NCBI GenBank assembly: GCA_013350335.1
Contig: CM023539.1
Span: 37,682,631-37,746,630 of the forward strand
Reading direction: 5' to 3'
DNA from: Chimonanthus salicifolius
Taxonomy: Eukaryota > Streptophyta > Magnoliopsida > Laurales > Calycanthaceae
DNA length: 64,000 bases
Shown here: one piece after another, positions 22,515 through 35,298 of the stretch
Layout: each line of letters begins with the position of its first letter
Numbering within the stretch: the first letter of the stretch is position 1
Notes under the pieces: model-generated
Seen by the model: only the letters and a program-made list of their open reading frames with translations
Databases searched by the model: none
What the model was told of the DNA's origin: nothing
Translations under genes and position numbers: made by a program

Positions 22515-25500
22515 TCACCCATCTCAGTTGATTCTATTTCTATCTATAAGATATAAATTCTTAATCGAGTGCATCTCCATCATAACATCTCTAATTTCTT
22601 TCCTTGCGTTTGCAGATGTCATAGAACAACATACACCAATTCTGATTACAGAAACCAAGCATCTCTCTATCACTTCTTTTGCCAAACTTTGATTCTGATT
22701 TTCATTGAGACCTTCGGCTTCTATCATCAAAGACGTGGATCAACAATCTTCATCACCTGATCAGGTAAAGCCATTCCAACAAATTGAAGAAGACTAATAC
22801 CTTCTTTAAATATTTCATCAGTCGGCTTCTTTCCAATAAACATCTCCAAAGAAGAATTCCATAGCTGTAAACATCTCCATGAGTAGATACTTGGCCACTA
22901 ATTCCATACTCTGTCAACAACACAGCTATATCAATTAGTTTCACTATTCAAGTCTAAAAAAAAAAAGGAGGGTGAAACAAATAATAATACAAAGGAAAAA
23001 TGTTTGATAATTTTGAATATATTTAAACTATTTCACCAAATATTTTTTGAATTGAAGTACAAGTTGTCAAAAATCATAGACTAATTTGGGTATTAATTAG
23101 TTTGTTTTTTTTTAAAAAAATGACAAGTTTCATATGCCTGGTTCTAGAATTAGTAAGAATGTTGCCACTATGTCCACTTTTAAACTTTGTAGGGGACATG
23201 AATGGCAAATACAACTGAGTTCATTATTTTTCTTTCTTATTTTACAGTGTTTTTTATTTTCTAAGAGAGAACTACTTTGAATACGTCATACATTGCTACT
23301 ATAAAAAAGATCATGCATCGTAATAAAAAGAAAATAAGCATAAACGCTACATTCAATGGCATCTACCATCTCTCATTTATTGTGCCGTGGCATATAGAAT
23401 GTGTTTTGGATGTTTGTCTGTGATACTTACGAGGTTTTTTGTTTACCTTTTCAAATAAAAGAAACAGTTTCAATTAGTTTGTCTAAATCGCCAAAACAAA
23501 AGTTGGAAATGGGTCATTAATGGGCACTTTACTCCAATGCACTCGCACTAATTGATAGTGTTGCTAACAAGGAAAGGTCATGTGAACAAAATTAGCTGTG
23601 TTATTGTCAATACAAAAAAAATTTAGTAACTTCTTGATTTTGTTCAAGTAAGCTTTCTTAATCGGTGGTACCATAAATTCTTTAGCACACTAAAATATTC
23701 TCTTGTAATAACAACTTACTTACAATTGGTGATTTAAAAATACAGAATTCTCTATAAATATCAAAAGATATACAATGTAAGATATTGAAGAACGAAATGT
23801 CCAATACCTTAAAAAAAAAACAGTTTCAATTAAATTATCAAAATCACAAATACAAAAATTGGAGATGTGCCATTAATGGATACTTTGCTCCAACGCACTG
23901 GCACAGAATTCATAGTATTACTAACAAGGAAAACGTCATCTCGACAAAATTAAGAGTGTTATTACAAAAAAAATTTAATAGTTATTTAATTTTGTTCAGA
24001 TGGGCTTTCTTAATAACAAGTTAATTACAAATGATAGTGTAAAAATTCTTTACTGCACTCGAATATTTTTTTTCAAATAACAAGTTAATTACAAATGATG
24101 GTGTAAAAATAGAATGTGCTCTACAAATATCAAAAGATATACAAGGTAAGATATTAAAAAATGAAAATTTCAATACCATCTCACAATGCCCTAGAAGGAA
24201 AGGGTTAATGAAACTTTAAGTTAAATTCATCACATCGAATTAAAAAAAATAATCCATTGAAAAATGTAAAAAGAAAATTGAACTTTAATAACCACTAAAT
24301 CCATTTAGTAGTGTAGCATTCCCATTAAGTTAGAACTTTATTTCTATTATTTTCATTAGCAAAATATATCTGTTTGTATTTTTTATCATCTTCTAAATAA
24401 TAACAAGGAAATGTTCAAGGCAATAAAATATTAATGATCACTAGTAAAAATAGAGAAAAAAGTAGGAGAAAATTTGTTGGTACCTGAGAGGAATATAACC
24501 GATGGTGCCTTTTATCCCAACTGAGTTCGTATAGTGATGAGAAGAATTACTTGTAGCTTGAGAAATGAACCGTGATAATCCAAAATCACCTACTCGACCA
24601 TTCATATCATCGTCTAGAAGAACATTGCTTGGTTTTAGATCACAATGAATAACTGGATTCGAGCAACAATTGTGAAGATAATCCAACGCAGATGCCACAT
24701 CAATTGCTATATTCAATCTTTGAATAAGGTTTAGATTTCTTTTAGATTGAGACTGCTCTTCTTGGTCAGGATGCAACCATTGATCCATATTCCCATTAGC
24801 CATGTACTCATATACCAAAGCTTTGAAGTCGTTGCCATTAAAATCGATGCTTCAGCAAGCAGTCAAGATTTTTACAAGATTCCGATGGCGAATGTTTCTC
24901 CAGGCCTTGCATTCGGCTATAAAACTCTTTGAAGCACCACGAAGTTGAAGGTTGAGTACTTTCACAGCCAGGACTGTTTCAGTGTGATCAAAAGATCCTT
25001 TATAAACAGATCCATAGCTTCCCATGCCGACCTAAATTGTCTGAGGAGAACCCATCAGTTGCCTTGACAAGATCAGAATAAGAAACTCTTAAAAATTTAT
25101 CCTCGACAATGATAGTTGTTGAAGAATGATGTTTCTTTGACCTTCTTTTCCAGTAAATGGTCACAAATAATGATGATAGCAAAATTGAACAGAGAATCGA
25201 AGCAACTACTGATGATTACTCCTCTTGGAGCGAAAGGCCTTGCGTGTTTCTTAGTTCCTTGGTTGGTGCATTTAGGCAGCTTGAATTCTGGAGTACCACC
25301 ACAGAGCTTTTTGTTACCAATGATTGAAATTACACTTGCATTCTTAAATATTCCTTCGTTTGGCACTTCACCCTCAAAATCAGTTGAAAGAAAGATTTAG
25401 ATAATTCAAAGAAGTGAAGTTCTCAAGATACTTTGGAATCGGCCCCGAAAGTTTATTGCATGAAAGATCCACTTGTGACAAACGTTTCAAAGCATTCAAA

Positions 25501-27190
25501 GATGGAATGCTTCCTTGAAAGAAGTTACTCCCCAAAGTAAGGTTTTCCAACGCAAGGCAATTGCCTAGGGTTTTTGGAACTTCAGTGGACAACTTGTTAT
25601 GTGATACAACTAGTAGTTTCGAGATGGATCAAGTTGCCTACTTCCATTGGCAAAGGACCATCTAAAGAATTTGACCCTAGATGAAGATATTGAAGAGTGG
25701 TAATGTTGAAGACTTGTTTCGATATTGAACCAGTAAGATTATTTCTAAAAAGAGAGAATTCCGAATAGTTGTTTACAGTTTCCCAAAGTTGAAGGAATGC
25801 TTCCCTGTAACTTGATTTCCATAAAGATAAAGCTCAGAAAGCCATGTCATATTGCCAAGGGAAGTTGGTATTTGCCCCACAAGTCTATTCCTGTTCAAAA
25901 ACAAACCCTGCATCTTGTTAAGCTTCTCAATTTCGACAGGGATAGGACTTGTAAAAGAGTTAGACTCCATGCTCAATCCAAATAGGTTGAAAAGATTGCA
26001 AATCTCTTTTGGGATGCTTCCAGACAACTGATTTCCTCCTACAGTGAGCACCGAGAGATGGGTTGAGAGATTGGCTATGGAGTTTGGGAGCACACCTTTT
26101 AACCGATTGTAGCCTAGCCACAATTTTTCGATAAGGCTACAATTGGTCAAAGAAGTGATGATACCCATATCATCGGCGTCCCCCGTTCCAAGCAGATTAT
26201 CTTGGAGATGAATAAGTTTGAGAGCCTGCAAGCTGCCTAGGTTCATAGGAATCGATCCGCTAATTTGGTTGTAGCTTAAGTCAAGCCGTTCAAGTGCCGA
26301 GGCATTGGCCAATGAGGCTGGAATGGGACCTGTGATAGAGTTTTTGCCCACTAGAAATTCAATGAGGTTGGGAAGAGTAAGGCCTAGGTTTGGTGGAAGG
26401 CTTCCTTGTAGTTGGTTACTGCTCATATATAGGAAAGAGATGGTCGAGACATTGTAAAGTGCTGAAGGAAACATACCGGATAAGTTATTTGCTGAGATTT
26501 GTAACAAATACAGGCTCGAGATCTTACTGAGGTCCTCAGGTATGTTGCCTTCTAGTCTGTTATAAAACAGAGAGAGATGGGTGAGAGCTGATAAGTTCCC
26601 AAATGAAGGTGAGATGCCTCCAGAGAGTGAGTTCTTTCCAAGATAGAGCATAACCAAATTTGACAAAGCAGCAAAATCCACAGGAATCTTCCCCACTAGC
26701 TGATTGCTACTGAAATCGAGGACCCTGAGTTGCTGACAGTGGCTAAGATTGCTTGGAATCTCTCCTCCAAGTGAATTCTGGCTAAGATTGACATACCTGA
26801 GTCTGGACAAGCGGCCCATCTCGTTGGGGATATTGCCATAAAAGTGATTGTCATTGAGGTCGATTGCCCGAAGGAAGCTGAGGTTTCCAATGAAGGGTGA
26901 TATGAAACCAACCAAGCCCAGCCCAGTGAGGTTCAAAGTCATCACTCTCTGCTGATGCCGACGACTGCAAGTGATCCCTCGCCACTGGCAGAAATGGAGG
27001 GATTCATTCCAAGAGCTGAGAACTTGGAAAGGATCCTCTGTTATCTGTTGGTTCAGGGCCAGTAGAGCAAGTTGATCTTTTGCATTTCCTGATAATGGCA
27101 GAGAAGTTGAAGCTGTGGATTGCAGGAAGGATGAAAAGAGAAGGGTGAGATGAATGAGAAATGAGAAGAAGAAGGTGTTGCACGACAGCT
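22515..27190 (-). pseudogene. LRR receptor-like kinase (subfamily XII type), broken by frameshifts
   Basis: Read on the minus strand, 27170-26945 gives a hydrophobic leader and the LRR N-cap (WNESLHFCQWRGITC). 26945-25773 gives about sixteen leucine-rich repeats in one 390-codon frame. Further repeats, the juxtamembrane PNEGIFKNAS and LCGG motifs, a membrane segment and the kinase N-lobe follow in changing frames to 25000. 24818-24482 holds the C-lobe start with VIHCDLKPSNVLLD and GDFGLSRF. HCD in place of HRD makes it a non-RD kinase, as in the pattern-recognition receptors EFR and FLS2. A donor CAG/GTACC at 24482 and an acceptor GACAG at about 22918 bound a 1.56-kb intron at the place usual for this family. 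Exon 2 carries STHGDVYSYG and the C-terminus to about 22524. At least five indels, including one at the P-loop and one in exon 2, rule out a working protein. The start codon is also out of frame with the leader. Confidence 0.9.
22918..24482 (-). other. intron of the LRR receptor-kinase pseudogene
   Basis: This stretch is AT-rich and non-coding. It contains an internal duplication: the text near 23455-23540 (CAGTTTCAATTA..., GGGCACTTTACTCC) recurs near 23815-23895, and 24000-24050 recurs near 24070-24110. The same intron text appears next to the second exon copy at 29291-29990. Confidence 0.75.
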
Positions 27191-27349
27191 GAGATGTTGG
27201 AACTCCATCATTGCTTGAATGAAGAGGCGATGACCACAGCTAAGACATGTTTGAACTCCATTTATAGCACAAGTCGTCGTTGTTGTTCATTCCGTCGCTT
27301 TTGTTTTTTTTCCACTCCAACGCGCGGATGGGGATGGGGATGGCGAAAT

Positions 27350-28700
27350 TAGAATGTGTACAGAAGGCAATATTTTATATTTTTTAAAAATTATCTTATA
27401 ATGTTAAAGATGCCAAAACATCCTTTAGTTTCAACGTTATGTATATCCGACTATAATTTAATGAAATGATCACTTGCGCATTTACTGTGCAAGATATTAT
27501 TTTATATATTCAAGTATAGAGTTATCAAATGAAGTCATACTTAAATTTATTTAAAATGTGTGTCTCACTAAAAATTATTTTAATTGAATTAATCATGTTA
27601 TATTTTTAATTTCTTTAAAATTTAATCAATTTAATTTTGTCGTCCTTGACTATCTTGATGATTGTAATGACTCGACGAGCTTTTCAATAAGCTCAACTTT
27701 GGCCAAATCCAATCTCGGAAGTTCAAGTAATTAGATCAAACAACTTCTTGCATGTGTTTTGAACCAAATTTGACAAGTGATCATATTTCAATATTTGGGA
27801 TCCATCTGTTGAAAAGTTCTTCATTGAATATAAAATCTATTGAAGTTATTTTGATTTAATTAAATAATATTTATTTTAAAATTTAAAAAATTGAAAAACA
27901 TTATTCGATAGATTCAATTGAGATAGAATTTTTGTGGGAGTCTGGGAGACAATTTAAAGAAAAAACTTCTCTAAATCTTAACAGTGAGTCATCAATTCGT
28001 TTTAATAAGAATGTAAACTCCAGTTTCTATGACCAAAAGCTTTTATATAACTGAACTTTAGTATGTAATTAATTTAGAGGTTCTATTTTTAAAAAATTTA
28101 GTTGATCGATTGGACATCTGAACTTTAGTATGTAATTAATTTAGAAGTTTTATTTTTAAAATTTAGTTGGTGGATTAGCGTCGTATACTTAAATCATATA
28201 TTTTATTTTCACGAGATCACAACAATTAAAAAAATCAACAACTAAATTCTCTGTCACAACCATTAAAAAAATGAACCACTAAATTCTCGGTCAATAAATC
28301 TTTGGTAAGTCTTGATACACGTTCCTTGCCACATAGAATGGGTCGATAAGTCTCTATATACATTTAATATTTAGAGTCAAGGTCACATGCCATTCAGAAA
28401 GAAAGCCCGTTTTTGGAAATAAGTACGTTTGGAACTTTGAAATATTATAATTAGGTTGATTTTGGTATAACCCATCTTGACTGACCCATAATTGCAGAAC
28501 ACAAGTGATGTCATGTGCACATCATATGAGTGGTTCTAACCGTGAATATCAAAGGGAGAAGCACATCTTATCATACAATGGTATGATAGTTAAAAAATTT
28601 ATAGAAGTTACCAAAACTTAACCATTTGGTATGACAAAGTTATTGAGAACAAGGAAATCTAATCTGTGATAAAATGGTTGAAAAATGTTCAACATCGTAT
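27350..28700. other. spacer between the two receptor-kinase copies
   Basis: No gene was seen. 27640-27815 resembles parts of 19505-20640 with an internal deletion, and 28700-28835 resembles 22360-22480, the sequence 3' of the first copy. So the spacer is part of the duplicated unit. The 28055-28165 stretch contains a short direct repeat (GAACTTTAGTATGTAATTAA twice). Confidence 0.6.
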
Positions 28701-28861
28701 TCAAATAGAAGGAAAACCACACAAATCAGAAAAAATAAGCTTCTAACATAGAATTAAGATTAGATAATGAGATATATAATCGAAATAAGGACAAAAATGA
28801 GAAAAAGGTTACAAGCATGTAGCAGGTGGCTTAATTTGCCTCTGAAATCCCATCCTCACAC

Positions 28862-29290
28862 ATCTTCCTTACTCGATTTTTCCCATCTTAGCAGATTCTA
28901 TTTTATCTCGAAGATATGAATCTTTAATCGAGTGCATCTCCATCATAACATCTCTAATTTCTTTTCTTTCGTTTGGAGATGTCATAAAATAGCATACACC
29001 AACTCTGATTATAGAAACCAAGCATCTCTCTATCCCTTCTTTTGCACTCTTTTGATTCTGATTTTCATCGAGACTTTCAGCTTCTATCATCAACAGGCGT
29101 GGATCAATAATCCCCATCACTTCATCAGGTAACGTCATCCCAACAAATTGATGAAGAGTGAGACCTTCTTTAAAGTTTAAACATTTCATCAGTTGGCTTC
29201 TTTCCAATAAACATCTCCAAAAGAAGAATACCATAACTGTAAATATCTCCATGAGTAGATACTGGGCCACTAATTCCGTACTCTGTCAAC
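28862..29290 (-). pseudogene. exon 2 of a second LRR receptor-kinase copy
   Basis: The minus-strand translation matches exon 2 of the first copy: kinase subdomain segments like [31 protein letters not shown], then a C-terminal MEMHSIKDSYL. A 7-nt insertion after DEMFK shifts the frame, so an ORF of 133 codons covers only part. This copy keeps the T that the first copy lost in the LLLEMF segment. No exon 1 is present upstream (29990 onward), so this is a 3' fragment of a tandem duplicate. Confidence 0.87.
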
Positions 29291-29990
29291 AACATAGTTA
29301 TATCATTTAGTTTCAAGATTCAAGTCAACAAAATAAATTTAGGACGGTGAAACAAATAATCATAAGAAGGAAAAATGTATGATAATTTTGAATCTAATCT
29401 GAACTATTTAACCAAATATTTTTTTTAATTGATGTACAAGTTGTCATGATGCCCTAACATTTTCTAGTATATTAAAAAAATCATAAACTAAATTAGGTAT
29501 CAAGTAGATTTTTTTAAACAAAATGAAAAGTTTCAAATGCTTGGTTCTAGAATTATAGTAAGAATGTTGCCACTATGTTGACTGTTAAACTTTGTACGGG
29601 ACCTTGAATTGCATATACAACAGAGTTCATTATTTTTTTCAGTCATTTTACAGTATTTTGGTTTTCTAAGATAGAGCTACTATAAAAAAGTTCATGCACA
29701 GCAATAAACACAAAAGAGCATAAATGTTTCATCGGTTCATTGAGGGGTGACATATGGAATGTTTTTTGGTGGTTTATTTGGGATATCTTTGAGATTTTTG
29801 TATTTTATCGTTGTTTTGGATCTAAGTCTCTTAGAGCTTTGTATTATACTGGCACTGTCTTTTAATTATCATACTATATTTATTTTGGTTATCTTTAAAA
29901 AAAGTTTCAACTAACTTGTCAAAATTACCAACACAAAAGTTGGAGATGGGTCATTAATGGACACTTTGCACTGCATAACAGCTCTTTCAA
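29291..29990 (-). other. partial intron of the second receptor-kinase copy
   Basis: It aligns with the intron of the first copy (22930-23530), including GGTGAAACAAATAAT, TTGATAATTTTGAAT-like and GGTCATTAATGG-CACTTTG. Homology ends near 29990; the next sequence is unrelated. Confidence 0.75.
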
Positions 29991-30087
29991 ACAACCATTT
30001 CAGCTCGAAAACCTTTCTGGGTTGGGTGTCGGGGCCCAAAGAAGTGTTGTTAGCCTAAAAGATGTGAACTCATTAGTCATCATTATT

Positions 30088-30237
30088 ATTATTATTTAAT
30101 TTATGAGTGGAAAATCGTAGGATACCTAGCGTAAAACCCCTATGGGTGAGTCCACTACCCTTAGGGCACACCAAGATTAGGCAAGAGGGGTTCAAACCTT
30201 CAATCTCCTTCTTTCTGATGCAGGAAGCAATCAGTTG
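30088..30237 (-). mobile_element. SINE, 5'-truncated, minus strand
   Basis: A perfect 13-bp target copy AGTCATCATTATT flanks the insert (30075-30087 and 30238-30250). On the minus strand it carries GGTTTGAACCCC, a good Pol III B box, then TTGGTGTGCCCTAAGGGTAG, and ends in an (AAT)n-type tail. The middle and 3' parts resemble the SINE at 50841-50997 (CTGGTGTGCCTTAAGGATAA). The A box is not convincing. Confidence 0.82.
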
Positions 30238-30250
30238 AGTCATCATTATT

Positions 30251-31070
30251 CTTGAATATATGTGAACTATTAGATACTAAAATCTTACAAAGACCTTGAT
30301 TAACAACATGAAATTATTCTTCAATGTTCCATGCAATTGGATTTGGGTATAATTTTAATCTTTTCTTGACTATAGTCTAATACGCATTTTCTAAAGCATC
30401 TTTTCTGTCTTGTTTAGTGGCGTCTTTGAATAGTTAATTCTCTAAATAATAATAGAGATGTCCTGATGCAGAGCCCCCATTTAATTGTGTTTAACCTTTT
30501 AATTTAATAACATTAACACTAAGAAGATAATATGGATTTGGGAATCTATGTTTGGTAGTGACGACTCCATCAGGGATTAGTTGATTTAATTAACAGATCA
30601 GTTTGTTTGACTAGAGAATCCTAGACTTAATTAATTAGCAAAAGCCATGTTAAGGCATTAACCACCACAATATTCAATAGGAGGGATGGAAAAAGAGATC
30701 AAAGGCGCATCTAAGAAGGTGAGAAGTGTGATGTGACTTCATCTTTTCAAACGACCCATCATGGCATGTTTGTACGGTGTGATGGGTGCACTTGTTTGCT
30801 TGACTTTAATATAATGAAAATGAGAATTAGTGTGAGGGAGTCATGATTCATGAAGCAGTTGGGCCTTGGCATACAACACGTTTTGAGGGTCATGCTTGTG
30901 GACTTGGTTTCCTTAAAAGCATCCCATCGAGCATCCATTATCTAAAAGTAGTGCAAATCTATATTTTATTTATCATTGCCACGTATATATTAATAATAAC
31001 ACCTAGTTGGCAAAATGGAAGAAATGATGCATGTATCTTCACTTGCTCTTGTTCAACCATCCAAATTTTG
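30251..31070. other. intergenic sequence before the truncated gypsy element
   Basis: I see no gene or repeat with defined ends. The plus-strand ORF 30843-31139 runs into the gag region on the opposite strand and has no recognisable domain. Confidence 0.45.
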
Positions 31071-31073
31071 CAA

Positions 31074-32605
31074 TTACTTTTTGCCCTTAGGCCCATTAAG
31101 TCTAAAGTGGAACATCTCCATGATGCACGTTGGAAGTAGTTGACAGTCCACTTCGAACTGACCCTTAGGATTGGGAATGGGTTGACTAGGGAATTTGCCA
31201 TTTTCCCTATCTGTGATAGCACTTGCAAGTTTTCCTATCTGTGTTTCAAACTTCAGTATAGCTTGGAAATTTGACTGCAATGCTTGCTGAGTAGACTGCA
31301 TGAATTGTTGCAGTGTTTCTTCCAGAGAGGGTTTATGCCGTTGTGGACCAGGTTGATAGGACTGACTCTGGGGTGGATGAAATGGCTGACCAGGTGAATA
31401 GAATGGTTGACTAGGTGCTTGCAACTGATGAGGTCCCTGATTCATGGGCTGGTTCTTACTCCATGAGAAATTAGGGTGATTCCGCCAATTGGGGTTATAG
31501 GTCGCAGAAAATGGACTCTCCTGCTGCTTCCCAAAATTATTTAGTGCGTTAGCCTGTTCAGCTAGGCACTCTGGATTTGCGTTTAAGAAAGGACAGGTAT
31601 ATGTTGTATGTCCTGGGTTAGTACACAAAGCACACACCTCAGACTGTGCACCCATTGACGGACTCACCCCTTGAGTCATTGCTAAGGCCTCTACTTTTTC
31701 AGTCAGATTTGCAATTGCGACCTTAACCTCAAAGTCATTATTGACTTCGTACAAACCTCCTCTTTTGGAAGTTTGTCCTGAACTCTCCTTTTTAGAGAAA
31801 TCCCATCGTTGAGAATTCTCTGCCAAATTTCCAAGAATTCCATCCTTCAACTTGACTTTGTTCCAAAAATGCCCCAGTTTTCATAGACTCGACCAAAGTA
31901 TGGAGATGTAGTTAAGCCATCATAGAAAAATTGAATGAGTCTCCAAGTTTCAAACCCATGATAGGAACATTTACTCAATAGATCCTTGAATCTTTCCCAT
32001 GACTTCGAGAATTGTTCACCCTCTTTCTGAATAAAATTTGAAATTTCTGTTTTGAGGGCGTTTGTTTTAGATATCGGAAAAAATTTATTCAAGAATTTAT
32101 TTACCAACTGATCCCACGTGTTGATGGAATTTGCGGGGAGGGAGTTCAGCCATGATTTTGCTTTTTCTTTGAGAGAAAAAAGAAAAAGGCGAAGTTTAAT
32201 GGATTCATCAGTGACATTTTGAAGTTTGATAGTGGCGTAAATTTCTAAAAATTCCTTAACGTGTAAGTAGGGATCCTCATGATCAAGGCCATGGAAAGCG
32301 GGGAGGAGATGTAAAAGACCTGGTTTTAGCTCATAGGTGTCATTGGTGGTTGGGATGACTATGCTGGAGGGTGTGTTGGCTACGACCGATGAAAAATAAT
32401 CTCGAAGATTTTTCTCCCATTCTCCGGCCATTTTGGGTGATGGTGGTGATGATGACGGTGGACTGTCTATATCTATGATTGGACCTGACTGAGCCCCGGA
32501 CGCAACGATCGGTGGTATGACGGACAATGTAACTCGAACCAAGCGATTAGTGGAGTCATGAGACCAATGATGTATACACAAATATGAACAAACACACTCA
32601 AACAA
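31074..32605 (-). pseudogene. gypsy gag, two frames
   Basis: The first part (32605-31847) contains a retrotransposon gag domain with LLPAFHGLDHEDPYLHVKEF, LRLFLFSLKEKAKSWLNSLP and FLNKFFPISKTNAL, which are hallmarks of the Athila/Tat gag. The second part (31850-31074) has a coiled region, one intact CCHC knuckle (CALCTNPGHTTYTC), and a Gln/Pro-rich tail with PNWRNHPNFSW. The two parts overlap by 4 bp in different frames. The text normally joining them is shortened, so a small deletion with frameshift is the simplest reading. Confidence 0.85.
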
Positions 32606-33419
32606 ATCTACACAAACTATGCCCTAAAACTATACTGACACACAGATCCTAGCTCTAGACTGCTCCTAATCTCCTTTCCAGAAAATTTAAATCTCCGAGG
32701 AGAGTTTAAATACAAGCACGGCCAGGTAAGTTTCCAGGTAAGTGGAGGAGCATAATGGCAATCAACTTAAACTTCCACTTATCCTTTCACGTATTTACAC
32801 CTTGGTGACAAAACTAGCCTAGACACCATGCTCGAAGCAAAACTATTCACCGGTGAAGTAAAAATAACTGAATTAAAGATGGTCCTATTGAACATGAACA
32901 ACTTTAAACAATGGTTCTAAATTGATTTTAATTGGATAATGCATGAACCAATTTTACTAATATTTTTTTTGAATTTTTCTATTTTGTGAATGCAAGCCTA
33001 AATTACCAGTGGAAGATTCAAGTAAATATGAAGACAATAAGCAAACAATTTAACCTAATGCATGAACTAGCAACCAAAATAGATGAACAAATTAAATATG
33101 CAATTTATTTTTATTTTTTTATGCAAAATAAATGCGAGACAACCTAACAAGATCTATATGAATGCGTGAAAATTAAAAAAAGAAATTAAAGAAAGTGGTT
33201 TAGACACTTACTTTGTCCTGTAGTCGCTTTTGTAAATTTTTTTTCAGTGTGTAATTCAAAATCCTGCAAAAATCAACAAACAAAACCTAGTTGAAGACAC
33301 CAAATCACATAAAAATATGCATGAAACCTAGATCTAGATGCAAAATTCCTAAATCTACAATTAGTGGAAAGATTAAACTAATAGAATTTTTAATTTTTTT
33401 TTTCCGTTTCAATCTCAAG

Positions 33420-33437
33420 TCACCGGCAACGGCGCCA
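33420..33437 (-). other. gypsy primer binding site
   Basis: Minus-strand TGGCGCCGTTGCCGGTGA lies 6 bp from the LTR end. This is the characteristic primer site of Athila/Tat-like plant gypsy elements. Confidence 0.9.
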
Positions 33438-33443
33438 AAAACT

Positions 33444-34887
33444 TGTTGTGCAAATTTTAAATTTATAATTACTCGCAAGCGCACGATTCGAATTGGAATA
33501 TAGAGATATGTAAGTGCGAGGTCGAACTCACATGGACTTGATTTAGAATGAACTGGAAAACAAATTAAAAAGCCTAATATTTTAACCTTAACCTAGTTAA
33601 CAATTTTTCATGAGAATGATTGAATTGAAATTGCAAAATTAATTAAAACAACTAAAAACGGAGATTAAATCAAGTGAGAGAAATTACTAAGGTATCGGAT
33701 TCCACCACCATTAAATCCATAATATTTCAATTATTTATTTATTAATTCCCAGTTTTAAAGATTTAAACATTTAAGTTCATTAATATGGTGTTCAAAATTC
33801 AGATTTTCCTTCGCTTTTAATGATGTAATTTCTAAGCATTCAATGTATCCTATTTTAATTGAAAAGACAATGGATCAAAGGGATTAATCTAGGCATCCAA
33901 TGTATTTAAATTAAAATAAAAGAAAATCATGAATCAAAGGGTCTTACTTTTAAATTAATTTGAACGCCAAACAATGATGAATCAAATGTTAATATTAACT
34001 ACCACAAATACATGATATTAGTGGTGAAAATAATTAACATCTAATTAATCTAATGAAACACAATTCATAAATAATTGAACATACATATTCAAAATTATAT
34101 AAACAAATAAAAGAATATTATTTCGTTAATGGGGTTTTATCTTTACCCTTAGTACAAGAAATTAGCCGGACATCATAAAATTAAAACAAAAGAGATAGAA
34201 AAATAAAACCCAAGCCATGTCGGAGATCCCGAGCAAATGCCTCTGTCTCTGTCTCTTCAAGTCTCTGTCCATCCGATTCTGCCCTCTAATTTATAGATGA
34301 ATTACTTTCCAATATGAGTTAACCGTGTGGGCCCTTTCCTTTCTCATCTTTCGCCTTCAAAATTCCACCGTCCCAACCTTTCTACGTTTCCTACTCCTAT
34401 TTTATTTTTGTTTTCTTTCTTTTCTCTGCATGGGACGGTGCATGTGAATGGGCAACAGCTCCTTCCTTTCTTATTTCTCTGATTTCTATTTTCCATTTTG
34501 TTCCTCAAATAGATTGCCAACGACACTTGCTGTCTCTGTTGATTCTCGCCTATTTCTTTTCATTTCTACTCTTGTTCTAAATTCGGTCACAGCAACCCAC
34601 CATCCTCTTCTGATCTTCTATTTACATTCCTTCTAATTCTATTTTTTCTCTGTTGTGCTTCTCATTCTTTTTCTAAACTCTTTGTTTGTTAAAACAACAG
34701 CCACCTTCCTCTTTCAGTTTCAGTTGATGTTCACAAGACAATCATATTCTTTCTTTATTTTTTCGTTTCTTTTTCTGCTGTACACGATTCAGTACATCTT
34801 GGCCTTTCCAATGCTTATCTCTCCTTCTTTCCTTTGTATTTTCCGGTTTTAAATTGTAGATCATTTAGGAAATGTTTCCATACAACA
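33444..34887 (-). repeat. gypsy 5' LTR, about 1.44 kb
   Basis: The plus-strand left edge TGTTGTGCAAATTTT lies next to the primer site. The likely right edge is TACAACA at 34887, giving matching TGTTGT/ACAACA ends. The pyrimidine-rich stretch 34330-34860 (plus strand) would be the transcribed purine-rich side on the minus strand. The outer edge is not confirmed by a target copy. Confidence 0.6.
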
Positions 34888-35298
34888 CACTCACCTGACA
34901 AGACATAAAAATGCACTTAATTAGATATAATTAATTAATATAAATTTAGAATATATAATATATTACAATAATAATATAAAATAAAGAAAATTTAAGAACT
35001 AACTAATCAAATATTCAAAGGTAAAATTATCATATTTTTGTGCTCATCAGCAAGCGTGCCCTAGCTCCCATTCTCAAATGAAAAGATGACTGCTTTCCCT
35101 TTCCCTTTCCCTCTTCCACTCCTTTCTCTTTCACTCTTTCACGTGCCCGAGTAGGATACTCCTCTCTCTTAACCCACTACATTAGAGCTAACGAAATTAC
35201 GAAAATAGTCTTCAATTAAAAATATTTTATATTTAATTATCTATTTTGTAAATGGGTGAAGGAAAAGAGAAAACACAGAGCCAAGCCCCCTCTCTTCC

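Larger units (their letters stand above)
31074..34887 (-). mobile_element. gypsy retrotransposon reduced to LTR, leader and gag
   Basis: On the minus strand an LTR (33444-34887) is followed by primer site TGGCGCCGTTGCCGGTGA, an untranslated leader of about 0.8 kb, and gag (32605-31074). No protease, reverse transcriptase, integrase or second LTR follows; homology to an element stops near 31070. The primer-site text and the LTR-end text with GCGCTTGCGAGT are typical of Athila/Tat-type plant gypsy elements. It may be a deletion derivative or a gag-only non-autonomous form. Confidence 0.82.

Noticed and set aside
34344..34852. Several small ORFs in a pyrimidine-rich stretch
   Set aside because: They fall in the gypsy LTR and are low-complexity Phe/Leu/Ser text.
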